This document shows positions 8,094 through 16,814 of a DNA stretch of 47,721 bases, piece after piece. A model generated the notes under the pieces. It was not told where the DNA came from, ran no database searches, and saw only the letters and a program-made list of their open reading frames with translations. Each line of letters begins with the position of its first letter. Within the stretch, counting starts at the first letter, position 1. This stretch comes from Ignavibacteriaceae bacterium (GTDB taxonomy: Bacteria > Bacteroidota > Ignavibacteria > Ignavibacteriales > Ignavibacteriaceae), in NCBI GenBank assembly GCA_013359345.1, contig JABWCA010000008.1, positions 1 to 47,721 of the forward strand, written 5' to 3'. Made by a program: the position numbers and the translations under genes.

Positions 8094-8377
8094 GATCTTA
8101 TTTCAATGATCTCTATTATCGTGCCCCACTGATGAAATGACCCGGTGTTTTTAATTCTGTATGTGAATGAAACCTGAATGCCATCGCGCTTGAACTGATC
8201 AGGCAGATTTACAGGGTCATAATTTTTACCATCGGCAATGATGCCCCAGAACCCGCCTTCCAGCGGAATCCAGGCCACTACACCTTTTTCATAATTTTCG
8301 GGGCTGTCAGAATCAGTCAGACAGCCCGCAAAAATCAGGGGGAGCAAAAATAACAGAATTAATAATGCTCTCTTCAT
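8087..8377 (-). CDS. Small lipoprotein, probably OB-like fold
   Basis: A 96-residue protein with a lipoprotein signal and lipobox IFAGC. The mature part (GVVAWIPLEGGFWGIIADGK, NYDPVNLPDQFKRDGIQVSF, WGTIIEIIEI) looks like a compact beta-barrel of about five strands, resembling small secreted OB-like domains that carry the phrase 'F(W/Y)GI-ADDGK-YDP-NLP-FK-DG'. I do not know a characterised member. The gene starts 10 nt after the fumarase stop, so it probably shares that transcript, although a functional link to fumarase is not evident. Function unknown. Confidence 0.75.
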   Translation of the reverse strand: MKRALLILLFLLPLIFAGCLTDSDSPENYEKGVVAWIPLEGGFWGIIADGKNYDPVNLPDQFKRDGIQVSFTYRIKNTGSFHQWGTIIEIIEIRSR

Positions 8378-8387
8378 GACGCTTTCA

Positions 8388-9779
8388 TTACATTTTAGCG
8401 TGAATCATCTCTTCCGGCTTTACGTAACTGTCAAACTGCTCTGCTGTGAGAATGCCCAGCTCAATTGCTGCTTCCTTAAGCGTTTTGTTTTCCTTGTGCG
8501 CTTTTTTAGCGATCTTTGCCGCATTGTCATACCCGATATAAGGGTTGAGCGATGTTACCAGCATGAGCGAGTTATCAAGATGCTTTTTAATGCTGTTTGT
8601 GTTTGCTTCAATGCCAACCACGCAGTGCTCTGTGAATGAATCGCAGGCATCTGATATGAGCCTGATTGACTGAAGCACGTTAAATATTATGACGGGTTTG
8701 AAAACGTTAAGTTCAAAGTTTCCTGAAGCACCTCCTATGTTCACTGCAACATCATTGCCGAACACCTGAGCGCACACCATTGTCATTGCTTCAGACTGGG
8801 TGGGGTTAACTTTTCCGGGCATGATTGATGAACCGGGTTCGTTTTCAGGCAGGTTAAGTTCGCCGATACCGCTTCTGGGTCCCGAGCCGAGCCATCTGAT
8901 ATCGTTTGCAATTTTCATTAGTGATGCGGCAAGGGTTTTTAACACTCCCGAGAATTCCACGAGCGCATCATGTGTGGCAAGTCCCTCAAATTTATTTCTT
9001 CCTGTTACAAATTGCTTGCCTGTAAGTTCGGCAATTTTTGCGGCCGATTTTACTGCAAAATCAGGGTGGGTGTTGAGTCCCGTGCCAACTGCCGTTCCGC
9101 CGAGCGCCAGTTCATAGAGCCTTGGGAGTGCAGCATGAATTCTTTCAAGTCCGTTGGTGAGCATCTGAACATATCCTGAAAATTCCTGCCCCAGAGTAAG
9201 CGGGGTGGCATCCATAAGATGGGTTCTGCCTATTTTGATCACATCCTTAAATTCTTCTGCCTTTGCCTGAAGAGCATCTCTCAGTTTGGTGACCATGGGG
9301 ATCAGGTTTCTGTGAATTTCCTCAACAGCGGCAATGTGCATTGCGGTCGGGAAAGTATCGTTTGATGACTGTGCTTTATTGACGTCATCATTCGGGTGAA
9401 CCGGTTTCTTGCTTCCGATAACTCCGCCTGCAAGTTCAATTGCGCGGTTTGCTATAACTTCATTAACATTCATATTGGTCTGTGTTCCGCTTCCGGTCTG
9501 CCATACAACCAGGGGGAAATTATCAGCCAGTTTGCCTTCAATAACTTCATCGGCTGCTTTTACGATCAGATCTGCCTTCTCTTTCGGCAGAATCCCCAGC
9601 TCTGTGTTAACAAGTGCCGCGGCTTTTTTAAGGATTCCGAATGCCCTGATCAGTTCGGGCGGCATTTTCTCTCCGCCGATCTTAAAATTCATCAGTGAGC
9701 GACCTGTCTGGGCTCCGTAGTATTTATCGGAAGGGACTTTAACTTCGCCCATGGTGTCGGTTTCTATTCTGTATTCCAT
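8388..9779 (-). CDS. fumC: Class II fumarate hydratase
   Basis: A 463-residue cytoplasmic enzyme interconverting fumarate and L-malate in the TCA cycle. Family signatures are all present: [18 protein letters not shown] near residue 97-114, [34 protein letters not shown] with the catalytic His, and [15 protein letters not shown], the fumarase/aspartase flexible loop with the catalytic Ser. Length matches FumC, not the Fe-S class I enzyme. The start is set at ATG 9779, seven bases after AGAGG; an in-frame GTG immediately upstream (9782) is less well spaced. It lies 50 nt downstream of the nucleoside phosphorylase, probably in one transcript. Confidence 0.97.
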   Translation of the reverse strand: MEYRIETDTMGEVKVPSDKYYGAQTGRSLMNFKIGGEKMPPELIRAFGILKKAAALVNTELGILPKEKADLIVKAADEVIEGKLADNFPLVVWQTGSGTQTNMNVNEVIANRAIELAGGVIGSKKPVHPNDDVNKAQSSNDTFPTAMHIAAVEEIHRNLIPMVTKLRDALQAKAEEFKDVIKIGRTHLMDATPLTLGQEFSGYVQMLTNGLERIHAALPRLYELALGGTAVGTGLNTHPDFAVKSAAKIAELTGKQFVTGRNKFEGLATHDALVEFSGVLKTLAASLMKIANDIRWLGSGPRSGIGELNLPENEPGSSIMPGKVNPTQSEAMTMVCAQVFGNDVAVNIGGASGNFELNVFKPVIIFNVLQSIRLISDACDSFTEHCVVGIEANTNSIKKHLDNSLMLVTSLNPYIGYDNAAKIAKKAHKENKTLKEAAIELGILTAEQFDSYVKPEEMIHAKM

Positions 9780-9829
9780 CACTTTACCTCTGTTTTAACT
9801 TTTGATAAATAATTCTGCAAACGTTCTGA

Positions 9830-11134
9830 TCAATTTATTATTTCTTTGATTAAATCAGGTCTGGGCACAACTCCCTCAACCACATCAATTGATGAGAGTA
9901 TTGATGCCTTAACCTTATCTATGGCTTCTTTCTTATCAGTGTCAAAAACGGCAATGAGGTCGCCCTTTTTAATTTTATCGCCTATCTTGGGATAAAAGAC
10001 TATTCCCGCCTTGGGATCAATTGAATCTTCTTTTTTGAGTCTGCCGCCGCCGAGCTCAATCACGCATCTGCCGAGGATATAGCTGTCAATCGACGAGATG
10101 TAACCATCGGCTCCGGCATAAACATATTCTTTGTATTTTGATTGCGGATAGCTTTCAAGGTCTTTAAGGTGAGTGAGATCTCCCCCCTGCGCTTCAATTA
10201 TTCTGTAAAAACGGTCAAGCGCTTTGCCTGATTTGATGTAGCTTTCTGAAAGTGCATAACCCTCTTCAAGAGTCTCTGCTTTTTTTGCCATCACAAAGAT
10301 AGCACCGGTCAGATAATGAGTGATTTCGCAGAGATCGGGCACGTTATCACCCTGCAGCACGCGCACGGTTTCATAAACTTCATGCCAGTTGCCGATATAC
10401 TGCCCCAGCGGCTGGCTCATCTCAGTGATAAAACAGAAAGTGTCTTTCCCAAATGATTTTGCGGTGTTCATGAGTGAATTTGCAAGTGCTTTTGCCCGCT
10501 CATGTGTTTTCATGAATGCGCCGGTACCGGTCTTCACGTCAAAAACGACCCCGTTTGTCCCTTCGGCAAGTTTCTTGCTCATAATGCTTGCCGTGATAAG
10601 GGGTATCGATTCAACCGTGCCGGTCACGTCACGCAGGGCATAAATCAGCCTGTCTGCCGGGGCTATTGTCTTTGTCTGCCCGATCATAAGACCGCCGACC
10701 GTTGCAAGCCAGTGTTTAAATTCTTCGGGGGTTGGCCCGGCATTAAATCCCGGAATAGCCTCAAGTTTATCAAGAGTGCCGCCGGTGTGTCCCAGGCCCC
10801 TGCCTGTAACCTGCGGTATGATTATACCCGCCTCTGCAGCAATGGGTGTAAGGATCAGAGTTGTTTTATCGCCCACTCCGCCTGTGGAGTGTTTACCCGC
10901 CCTGTAACCCTGCATACCCGAAAGATCAAAAATCTCACCGCTGTGGAGCATTGTGCCTGTAAGGGCCGAGGTCTCCGCTTTTGTCATTCCCTGTGTGTAA
11001 ATTGCCATCAGCAAAGCCGACATCTGGTAGTCGGGTATTTCCCCGTTGGTATAACCGTTTATAAAAAAATCGATGGCTTCTTTTGTGAGTTCGTAGCCGT
11101 CCCTTTTATTTATTATTATTTCAACTGCATTCAT
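9830..11134 (-). CDS. deoA: Pyrimidine-nucleoside / thymidine phosphorylase
   Basis: A 434-residue enzyme that phosphorolyses thymidine or other pyrimidine nucleosides to base plus (deoxy)ribose-1-phosphate. The glycine-rich phosphate loop (KHSTGGVGDKTTL), GRGLGHTGGTLDKLEA (family signature), ALRDVTGTVESIPLI and SIMSKKLAEG are all present. The C-terminal alpha/beta domain (IELGGGRLKKEDSIDPKAGI) is complete. Length and phrasing are closer to Bacillus Pdp (broad uridine/thymidine specificity) than to E. coli DeoA; sequence alone does not settle specificity. Two tandem copies of a promoter-bearing 47-bp unit lie directly upstream. Fumarase follows on the same strand. Confidence 0.95.
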   Translation of the reverse strand: MNAVEIIINKRDGYELTKEAIDFFINGYTNGEIPDYQMSALLMAIYTQGMTKAETSALTGTMLHSGEIFDLSGMQGYRAGKHSTGGVGDKTTLILTPIAAEAGIIIPQVTGRGLGHTGGTLDKLEAIPGFNAGPTPEEFKHWLATVGGLMIGQTKTIAPADRLIYALRDVTGTVESIPLITASIMSKKLAEGTNGVVFDVKTGTGAFMKTHERAKALANSLMNTAKSFGKDTFCFITEMSQPLGQYIGNWHEVYETVRVLQGDNVPDLCEITHYLTGAIFVMAKKAETLEEGYALSESYIKSGKALDRFYRIIEAQGGDLTHLKDLESYPQSKYKEYVYAGADGYISSIDSYILGRCVIELGGGRLKKEDSIDPKAGIVFYPKIGDKIKKGDLIAVFDTDKKEAIDKVKASILSSIDVVEGVVPRPDLIKEIIN

Positions 11135-11160
11135 TCCATTTTCCGAAAAAATTACATCTA

Positions 11161-11168
11161 CAAACTTA
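11161..11168 (-). promoter_or_regulatory. deoA proximal TAnnTTTG -7 box
   Basis: TAAGTTTG on the minus strand, 26 bp from the deoA ATG (11134), which would give a leader of about 20 nt. No clear -33 TTTG. It lies in copy 1 of the tandem repeat. Confidence 0.45.
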
Positions 11169-11207
11169 ATAAATTAAGGATTAAGAGGGGATATAAAATT
11201 ACATCTA

Positions 11208-11215
11208 CAAACTTA
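11208..11215 (-). promoter_or_regulatory. deoA distal TAnnTTTG -7 box (duplicated)
   Basis: Identical box in copy 2 of the repeat, exactly 47 bp further from the gene. If active it would be a second tandem start site for the same transcription unit. Confidence 0.4.
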
Positions 11216-11422
11216 ATAAATTAAGGATTAAGAGGGGATATTATTGTTTGAGGCGCCGGTTCTCATTTTCAGGATAATGCTCTTACACGGCACCGAAGGG
11301 TTCAGAAAGGGTAATCACAACCATTTATATTTTCGGGGACGGGGCATCACCGGGATTGTTTGGCAGAACAAAAAGATTTATTTTAGCTTATCATTTGTAA
11401 TTATATTATTGAGAGGAAACAG

Positions 11423-12673
11423 ATGTTTGACCCGAACTATAAATTCACTTATTTAGACCGTTTTCTGGATTATGTTAAAATAGATACCCAGTCGGATGAT
11501 GACGCTCCCGGTTTTCCGACCACGCTGAAACAGCTTGACCTGTCAAGGAAACTGGTTGAAGAATTAAAGGAAATTGGTCTGAGCGATGCCGTAATGGATG
11601 AAAACGGCTATGTAATGGCAACACTGCCTTCAAACACAACAAAAAAAGTGCCTGTGGTTGCTTTTATTGCGCACGTTGACACCTCACCTGCAGTAACCGG
11701 CGCAAACGTTAACCCGGTGATACATAAAAATTATCAGGGCGGAGATATTGTGCTCCCCAATGACAAGACAAAAGTCATTGAGGCAGCGCTCAATCCTGAA
11801 CTCAAAGACATGACAGGCCATGATATCATCACCACCGACGGCACAACCCTTCTGGGTGCGGATGACAAGGCGGGAATAGCCGAAATCATGGATGCAATGA
11901 ACTATCTCGTTAAACATCCCGAAATCAAACACGGCACAATTAAAGTATGCTTCACACCCGATGAAGAGGTGGGAAGAGGAACCGAGAAAATTAATCTTAA
12001 AGCGCTTGGCGCAGAGTACGGATACACAATTGACGGTTCAACCCGCGGTGAAGTGGAAACTGAGACATTCAGCGCCGATGCGGTTGTTATCACGTTCAAC
12101 GGTAAAAACGTCCACCCCGGTTATGCAAAGGGAAAGATGGTTAACTCTCTTAAAGTTGCATCAAGACTGATGGAACTGCTCCCGAAAGACCACCTTTCAC
12201 CTGAAACCACTGAAGGACGCGAAGGTTATGTTCACTGCGTTTCATTCAACGGCACAGAGGAAAAGACTGTTCTGAAGTTCATCATCAGGGATTTTATTGA
12301 TTCAAAACTTAAAGAATATGAAGCACTGCTTAAAGATCTCTGTGATCAGGCAGTTGCAGCTTTCCCCGGTTCTTCAGTTGATTTCAACGTGATTGAACAG
12401 TACAGAAACATGAAAAATGTTCTTGATAATCATCCTCACGTTGAAGCTTATGCGGTTGAAGCTCTTAACAGACTGAATGTTAAAGTGATCAACTCTGCCA
12501 TACGCGGCGGCACAGACGGCTCAAGACTCAGTTTCATGGGTCTGCCAACCCCGAATCTTTTTGCCGGCGGACATAATTTCCACTCAATACTTGAATGGGT
12601 GTCATCGCAGGATATGGAAATGGCTGTTAAGATGATAGTTACCCTTGCACAGGTATGGGAAGAGAAAAGCTGA
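11423..12673 (+). CDS. pepT: Peptidase T (tripeptide aminopeptidase)
   Basis: A 416-residue cytosolic dizinc aminopeptidase of the M20B family that removes the N-terminal residue from tripeptides. Metal-site motifs are clear: AHVDTSPAVTG (His and Asp), TLLGADDKAGIAE (bridging Asp), FTPDEEVGRGTE (catalytic Glu and zinc Glu), IDGSTRGEVETE, and a late AGGHNFHSILEW with the last zinc His. Start ATG has GAGAGGAAA upstream. Length matches the family. It is transcribed divergently from the nucleoside phosphorylase and closed by a strong terminator, so it is a single-gene unit. Confidence 0.96.
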   Translation: MFDPNYKFTYLDRFLDYVKIDTQSDDDAPGFPTTLKQLDLSRKLVEELKEIGLSDAVMDENGYVMATLPSNTTKKVPVVAFIAHVDTSPAVTGANVNPVIHKNYQGGDIVLPNDKTKVIEAALNPELKDMTGHDIITTDGTTLLGADDKAGIAEIMDAMNYLVKHPEIKHGTIKVCFTPDEEVGRGTEKINLKALGAEYGYTIDGSTRGEVETETFSADAVVITFNGKNVHPGYAKGKMVNSLKVASRLMELLPKDHLSPETTEGREGYVHCVSFNGTEEKTVLKFIIRDFIDSKLKEYEALLKDLCDQAVAAFPGSSVDFNVIEQYRNMKNVLDNHPHVEAYAVEALNRLNVKVINSAIRGGTDGSRLSFMGLPTPNLFAGGHNFHSILEWVSSQDMEMAVKMIVTLAQVWEEKS

Positions 12674-12705
12674 TAATTCTTAATCAGTCTCATGGTTATT
12701 AACTG

Positions 12706-12739
12706 ATGGCTGCCCCCCTGAAGGCAGCCATTCTTTTTT
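12706..12739 (+). terminator. Rho-independent terminator after pepT
   Basis: A 9-bp stem, ATGGCTGCC (12706-12714) and GGCAGCCAT (12723-12731), with an eight-base loop. It is followed by TCTTTTTT. Confidence 0.9.
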
Positions 12740-12838
12740 AAGGCCGATATTCTCACCAAATGGGAAAAATATCTTTTTATCGCTTAAATTTTTACAAAAA
12801 CTGCCCCGTTAAAGTAATCCCGGACCTTATAAACCCCC

Positions 12839-12881
12839 CTTATCTTTAAATTAATAACCTAATAATTCTTATCTTTAAATT
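12839..12881. repeat. 14-bp direct repeats upstream of the glycosyltransferase
   Basis: CTTATCTTTAAATT occurs at 12839-12852 and again at 12868-12881, 29 bp apart, immediately upstream of the glycosyltransferase start. The core TATCTTTA differs by one base from the TAnnTTTG promoter box. The pair could be tandem promoters or an operator; this is inference. Confidence 0.6.
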
Positions 12882-12902
12882 CTTAATTTAAAAGAGATTC
12901 TA

Positions 12903-14021
12903 TTGAAAAAAGCGCTGCTTCATGAATGGTTTGTAGATTATGCGGGTTCGGAGAAGTGTGTTGAGTCATTTACAAACGTGTACAATGATTTTGATATCTA
13001 CTCTCTCGTTGATTTCCTTGACCAGGAACAGCGCAGAATAATCCTTAAAGGAAAAAAATCAGAGACCTCTTTTATTCAGAATCTCCCCTTTTCAAGAAAG
13101 AGCTTCAGAAATTATCTTTTCTTATTTCCCTATGCAATTGAACAGTTTGATTTCTCCGGTTATGATTTCATCCTGACAAATTCACATCTGGTCACAAAGG
13201 GCGCCCTTACAACATCAGAACAGCTTCATGTAACCTACTGCCACAGCCCTATGCGTTACGCATGGGATCTGTATCATCAGTACCTTGATGAATCAGGTCT
13301 GAAAAAAGGGATTAAAGGCACTGCTGCAAAGGCTACTCTTCACTATCTCAGGAACTGGGATCAGGGAACCGCAAACCGCCCCGATTATATTCTTGCCAAC
13401 TCTTTTTACACCGCGCGCAGAATCAAAAAGATTTACTTGCGTGATGCCGATGTTATTTATCCCCCTGTTGATACAGATAAGTTCACGCTCACAGAACAGA
13501 AGGATAATTATTACATTACCTGTTCAAGGCTTGTTCCCTATAAAAAGATAAGGCTGATTGTTGAGGCGTTCAATAAAATGCCCGATAAAAAACTTGTCGT
13601 GGTGGGCGACGGACCTGATTTTAACAAGATCAGAAAAATTGCGGCACAGAATATCGAAATGATGGGATACCTTCCCTTTGCAGAGATGAAAATCCTGATG
13701 GAAAAGGCAAAAGCCTTCCTGTTTGCAGCTATTGAAGATTTCGGAATTGTTGTTCTTGAATCGATGGCCTGCGGCACACCCGTGATTGCACTTAACAAGG
13801 GGGGAACTGCCGAGACTGTTAAAGACGGCTTTAACGGAATCCATTTCCAGGAGCAGAGTGCTGCGGCAATTATTGATGCGGTAAACCGCTTTGAAAAAAG
13901 TTCTGATAAATTTAATCCCGCTGAGATTGCTGCCTGGGCAGAAAAGTTTAACCGTAAAGAATTTGAAACCGGCATCAAAAAATATATCGAAGATAAATCC
14001 AATATCTTTTTTAACAGATAA
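12903..14021 (+). CDS. GT4-family glycosyltransferase
   Basis: A 372-residue retaining glycosyltransferase of the GT-B fold, initiated at TTG. The N-terminal half has KKALLHEWFVDYAGSEKCVE, typical of acceptor domains in mannosyl- or glucosyltransferases of polysaccharide clusters. The C-terminal half has CSRLVPYKKIRLIVEAF (donor phosphate contact), VVVGDGPD and the EX7E motif at about residues 278-286 (EDFGIVVLE) followed by SMACGTPVIAL. There is no membrane segment. The stop overlaps the start of the next gene by one base (TAATG), so it is translationally coupled to the glycosylphosphotransferase and probably extends the lipid-linked sugar made by it. Sugar specificity cannot be read. Confidence 0.93.
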   Translation: MKKALLHEWFVDYAGSEKCVESFTNVYNDFDIYSLVDFLDQEQRRIILKGKKSETSFIQNLPFSRKSFRNYLFLFPYAIEQFDFSGYDFILTNSHLVTKGALTTSEQLHVTYCHSPMRYAWDLYHQYLDESGLKKGIKGTAAKATLHYLRNWDQGTANRPDYILANSFYTARRIKKIYLRDADVIYPPVDTDKFTLTEQKDNYYITCSRLVPYKKIRLIVEAFNKMPDKKLVVVGDGPDFNKIRKIAAQNIEMMGYLPFAEMKILMEKAKAFLFAAIEDFGIVVLESMACGTPVIALNKGGTAETVKDGFNGIHFQEQSAAAIIDAVNRFEKSSDKFNPAEIAAWAEKFNRKEFETGIKKYIEDKSNIFFNR

Positions 14022-15427
14022 TGTTCTCCAAAAAACAATCCTATTCCAAACTCCTTGTCTTAATAGATATTTTAATTCTTACTGCGGCTTTTTTTGCTGC
14101 TGCGCTTATTGCCCAGCCGGCTCACGTGCTGCTTGAAAGAAATTATATGTTTATCCTGGTTCTCCTGCTCTGGCTTCTGTGGGGATTCAGCACAAACAAC
14201 AATTCATTTTACACTGATTTTTACTCCAAGAGATTCTCATACCAGTACATAAAGATCATAAGAAGTGTTTTTGTTCAGATTGTTGGTATTCTTTTTTTCA
14301 TATTTATGGTTAAGGAAGATCTTTACTCAAGGAATTTTATAACGCTTTACGGTCTGCTCACCACGTTTCTTATCAGCCTGAGGGTCATCCTCTTTAAGGA
14401 ATTTTTCTTTTCCAGGCTTAAAAAAGAAGCCAACCTGAGAAAACTTATTATTGTGGGCACCGGCCACACAGCAGCATCTTTTATGGAGATACTGAAAGAC
14501 GACCCTTCGCTCGGTTATAAGTTTGAGGGTTTTGTGGTTCCGGGCAGAGAGCCATATGATATGGGAAAAGACTTTAAGATCTTCTGCTCAGTTTCTGAGC
14601 TTGAACCGATGGTTAAAAAACATGATATTGATGAAATTGTGATTGCTCTTGACGGCGAGGAGAAGGAACTGACTGAAGAGATTCTGAAAATCTCAAACCG
14701 GAATGCGGTGCGCGCACACCTTATACCTGATTTCTTCAAGTACCTTTCAAAGAAGTTTCAGGTCAGCATGTTCGGTAATTACCCGATCGTGACCGTAAGG
14801 AATGAACCTCTTGAGGAGATTCACTGGAGAATTGTGAAAAGGGCATTTGATATTGCCGTTTCTTTTCTTTCTCTTACTCTCATCTGCTCATGGCTCTTTA
14901 CTTTTATAGCAGTTATACACTGGCTCACCGCCAAGGGCTCCCCTTTCTTCATTCAGGACAGAATCGGGAAAGACGGCAGGCTGTTCAGATGCTTCAAGTT
15001 CAGAACAATGAAACCGGGCATCTCAAATGTCTTTGTTTCGGCCGAAGAGCGTGAGAAAATGATTACCCCGTTCGGGAAATTTCTGCGTAAGTCAAACCTT
15101 GACGAGCTCCCGCAGATGATCAATGTTTTTCTGGGTGATATGTCGGTTGTGGGCCCCCGTCCTCATGCGGTTGCCTTCAATAATGACTACAGGGAGTTTG
15201 TGGAAGAGATTGAACTGAGAAATCTTGTAAAGCCCGGTATAACAGGCTGGGCACAGGTGCACGGTCTAAGAGGTGATGCGGGCGATAAGGAAGAGAACAA
15301 GGCCCTTATCAAAAAAAGAATTGAATATGATATCTGGTATCTTGAAAACTGGAGCTTCTGGCTTGATATTCAGATAATTTTACTAACATTCTGGCAGATA
15401 GTTGCCGGTAAACTGACGGGTAAATAA
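14021..15427 (+). CDS. Polyprenyl glycosylphosphotransferase (exopolysaccharide initiating enzyme)
   Basis: A 468-residue membrane enzyme that transfers a sugar-1-phosphate from a nucleotide sugar to undecaprenyl phosphate, starting exopolysaccharide or O-antigen repeat synthesis. N-terminal hydrophobic segments (LVLIDILILTAAFFAAALIA and three more to about residue 125), a central Rossmann-like domain (LIIVGTGHTAASFMEILKDD), then a fifth membrane helix and the bacterial sugar-transferase domain. That domain shows KRAFDIAVSFLSL, KFRTMKPG, KSNLDELPQMINVFLGDMSV, VGPRPHA and KPGITGWAQV. Length matches the WbaP/EpsL-like family. No flippase or polymerase is visible next to it, so the rest of the pathway must lie elsewhere. 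Confidence 0.95.
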   Translation: MFSKKQSYSKLLVLIDILILTAAFFAAALIAQPAHVLLERNYMFILVLLLWLLWGFSTNNNSFYTDFYSKRFSYQYIKIIRSVFVQIVGILFFIFMVKEDLYSRNFITLYGLLTTFLISLRVILFKEFFFSRLKKEANLRKLIIVGTGHTAASFMEILKDDPSLGYKFEGFVVPGREPYDMGKDFKIFCSVSELEPMVKKHDIDEIVIALDGEEKELTEEILKISNRNAVRAHLIPDFFKYLSKKFQVSMFGNYPIVTVRNEPLEEIHWRIVKRAFDIAVSFLSLTLICSWLFTFIAVIHWLTAKGSPFFIQDRIGKDGRLFRCFKFRTMKPGISNVFVSAEEREKMITPFGKFLRKSNLDELPQMINVFLGDMSVVGPRPHAVAFNNDYREFVEEIELRNLVKPGITGWAQVHGLRGDAGDKEENKALIKKRIEYDIWYLENWSFWLDIQIILLTFWQIVAGKLTGK

Positions 15428-16135
15428 ATGGAAGATCTGAAAAAACAGGCTGCTATGGCTGCAGTTGATTATGTTAAATCGGGAATGAAACTGGGGCTGG
15501 GCACAGGAACCACAGTGAAATATGCAATTGAAGAGATAGGACGGTTACTTAAAACAGGTGAGCTCACTGATATATCAGCAGTTCCCAGTTCCGAATCAAC
15601 CCGCTTTCTGGCCCTTGAATCGGGAATTCCCCTCACTGAACTTGACGGTAACGTACCGCTTGATCTTTATATAGACGGTGCGGATGAGGTTGATTTTTCA
15701 CTCAACCTGATTAAAGGCGGCGGAGGCGCTCTCACAAGAGAGAAGATATTGGCCGCTTCTTCCGAATATTCAATCATTGTTGTTGACGAGTCAAAAATCT
15801 CTGAGAGCCTCGGAGATAAATGGAGTGTGCCGGTTGAGGTAATGCCTTTCGGCGCAGGGCTTGTTAAGTCATTCATCACCGAGATGGGATTCACTTTTAC
15901 ACAGAGGCAGAATAAAATGAATAATTCTGCATTTATCACCGATAACGGCAATTATATATTTGATGTTAAAACCGGCCCGATAGAAAATCCCGGAGAGCTT
16001 GATTCATACCTCAATTACTGCCCCGGTATCATAGAGCATGGTGTTTTTCCGGATATGACAGATTTGCTGATAATCGGAACCGAGGAAGGCGTTAAGCAGA
16101 TCGTTCCCGAACAGGAAGACCTTCAGGAGGAATAA
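15428..16135 (+). CDS. rpiA: Ribose-5-phosphate isomerase A
   Basis: A 235-residue cytosolic isomerase interconverting ribose-5-phosphate and ribulose-5-phosphate in the non-oxidative pentose-phosphate pathway. Signatures: MKLGLGTGTTVKYAIE (phosphate loop), LYIDGADEVDF (catalytic Asp) and LIKGGGGALTREKI (catalytic Glu and Lys). Length is typical. The ATG follows the glycosylphosphotransferase stop with no gap (TAAATG), so it is probably the third gene of that transcript. A pentose-phosphate enzyme coupled to a polysaccharide pair is unusual; it may be co-transcribed for convenience, or for supply of sugar precursors. Confidence 0.96.
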   Translation: MEDLKKQAAMAAVDYVKSGMKLGLGTGTTVKYAIEEIGRLLKTGELTDISAVPSSESTRFLALESGIPLTELDGNVPLDLYIDGADEVDFSLNLIKGGGGALTREKILAASSEYSIIVVDESKISESLGDKWSVPVEVMPFGAGLVKSFITEMGFTFTQRQNKMNNSAFITDNGNYIFDVKTGPIENPGELDSYLNYCPGIIEHGVFPDMTDLLIIGTEEGVKQIVPEQEDLQEE

Positions 16136-16157
16136 GCGCACAACAAAGGTTTGTCAG

Positions 16158-16184
16158 GCCGGGTTAATGCCCGGCTTTTTTATT
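16158..16184 (+). terminator. Rho-independent terminator after rpiA
   Basis: GCCGGG (16158-16163) pairs with CCCGGC (16170-16175) around a short loop. It is followed by TTTTTTATTTT. It closes the glycosyltransferase-rpiA unit. Confidence 0.85.
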
Positions 16185-16191
16185 TTAAACC

Positions 16192-16220
16192 TGAATCGTC
16201 CTGAAATACGTATACAGGAA
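16192..16220. repeat. 29-bp intergenic direct repeat, copy 1
   Basis: A 29-bp unit identical to 16340-16368, 148 bp away. It contains the perfect palindrome ATACGTAT flanked by CCTG and CAGG, so each copy could form an imperfect hairpin. It sits in the gene-free stretch 16136-16547. Confidence 0.85.
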
Positions 16221-16339
16221 GAACGGTAAGTAATGAGAAACAGAGTACATGAGCCGGGACCGGGAAGGAGCGCAAAAGACTGTAGTATGGCGTTCAAATT
16301 ACAAGTAGTTGGAAAACTAGAAAAAGGGGAAATGACGGA

Positions 16340-16368
16340 TGAATCGTCCTGAAATACGTATACAGGAA
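16340..16368. repeat. 29-bp intergenic direct repeat, copy 2
   Basis: Second copy of the palindromic unit. ATGACGGAT occurs immediately before it, and TGACGGAT again immediately after it, so the repeating unit may be longer than 29 bp. The rest of the stretch to 16547 includes a CCGGGT/ACCCGG inverted repeat (16391-16396, 16416-16421) and no supportable gene. Confidence 0.85.
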
Positions 16369-16547
16369 TGACGGATAGCTGCAGGGTACCCCGGGTTAAT
16401 AAAACGGGATCATTTACCCGGCCGGCTTTTAAGAAGCTGATCATCAGGATCTTAATTAAGAAGAAAAAACCTGCTGCGCAACAGCCTGTGCATAATTCAT
16501 CTTTCAGGATTTCTTCCCGGGTGTGATCAGGGTACTGCTCACCGGTT

Positions 16548-16814
16548 TTACGGGCGCCAGAATCTTTCGGGCTGTTTTCTGCTGAGACTTAAGGCCTGCA
16601 GATTTATGAACAGTTTAAGAATAAATGCGGGAATGATTACATAACCGGCCAGTATGACATCATTGATAGTTATGAAAGCATCTGAGCTTCTGCCTGTGAG
16701 CTCACCGGCAAGTTTAAACATCAGTATTATGGTAAATGTAAAGGCGAATCCGATAAATCCCCACATAACGGGGGATATGATCATTTTTTTCAGGGTCTGT
16801 TTATATTCTTTCAT
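16548..16814 (-). CDS. Small two-helix membrane protein
   Basis: An 88-residue predicted inner-membrane protein with hydrophobic segments at about 13-36 (MWGFIGFAFTFTIILMFKLA) and 48-70 (VILAGYVIIPAFILKLFINL) and basic termini. I recognise no family. No convincing ribosome-binding site precedes the ATG. It lies 122 bp upstream of the phosphatase gene's 3' end on the same strand, but it comes after that operon, so it could be a distal operon member or a separate gene. Function unknown. Confidence 0.55.
   Translation of the reverse strand: MKEYKQTLKKMIISPVMWGFIGFAFTFTIILMFKLAGELTGRSSDAFITINDVILAGYVIIPAFILKLFINLQALSLSRKQPERFWRP

Larger units (their letters stand above)
11148..11241. repeat. 47-bp perfect tandem duplication in the deoA-pepT intergenic region
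   Basis: Two identical, directly adjacent 47-bp units (11148-11194 and 11195-11241). Each carries the minus-strand box TAAGTTTG and a TTAATAAATTAA stretch. The repeat begins 14 bp upstream of the nucleoside phosphorylase ATG. Perfect identity suggests a recent duplication, or an assembly artefact. Confidence 0.95.

Noticed and set aside
10502-11224. 240-residue plus-strand open frame
   Set aside because: It is antisense to the nucleoside phosphorylase, with an improbable composition and no family resemblance.
16154-16444. 96-residue minus-strand open frame
   Set aside because: It spans the rpiA terminator and both 29-bp repeats; the protein is low-information and no ribosome-binding site is visible.
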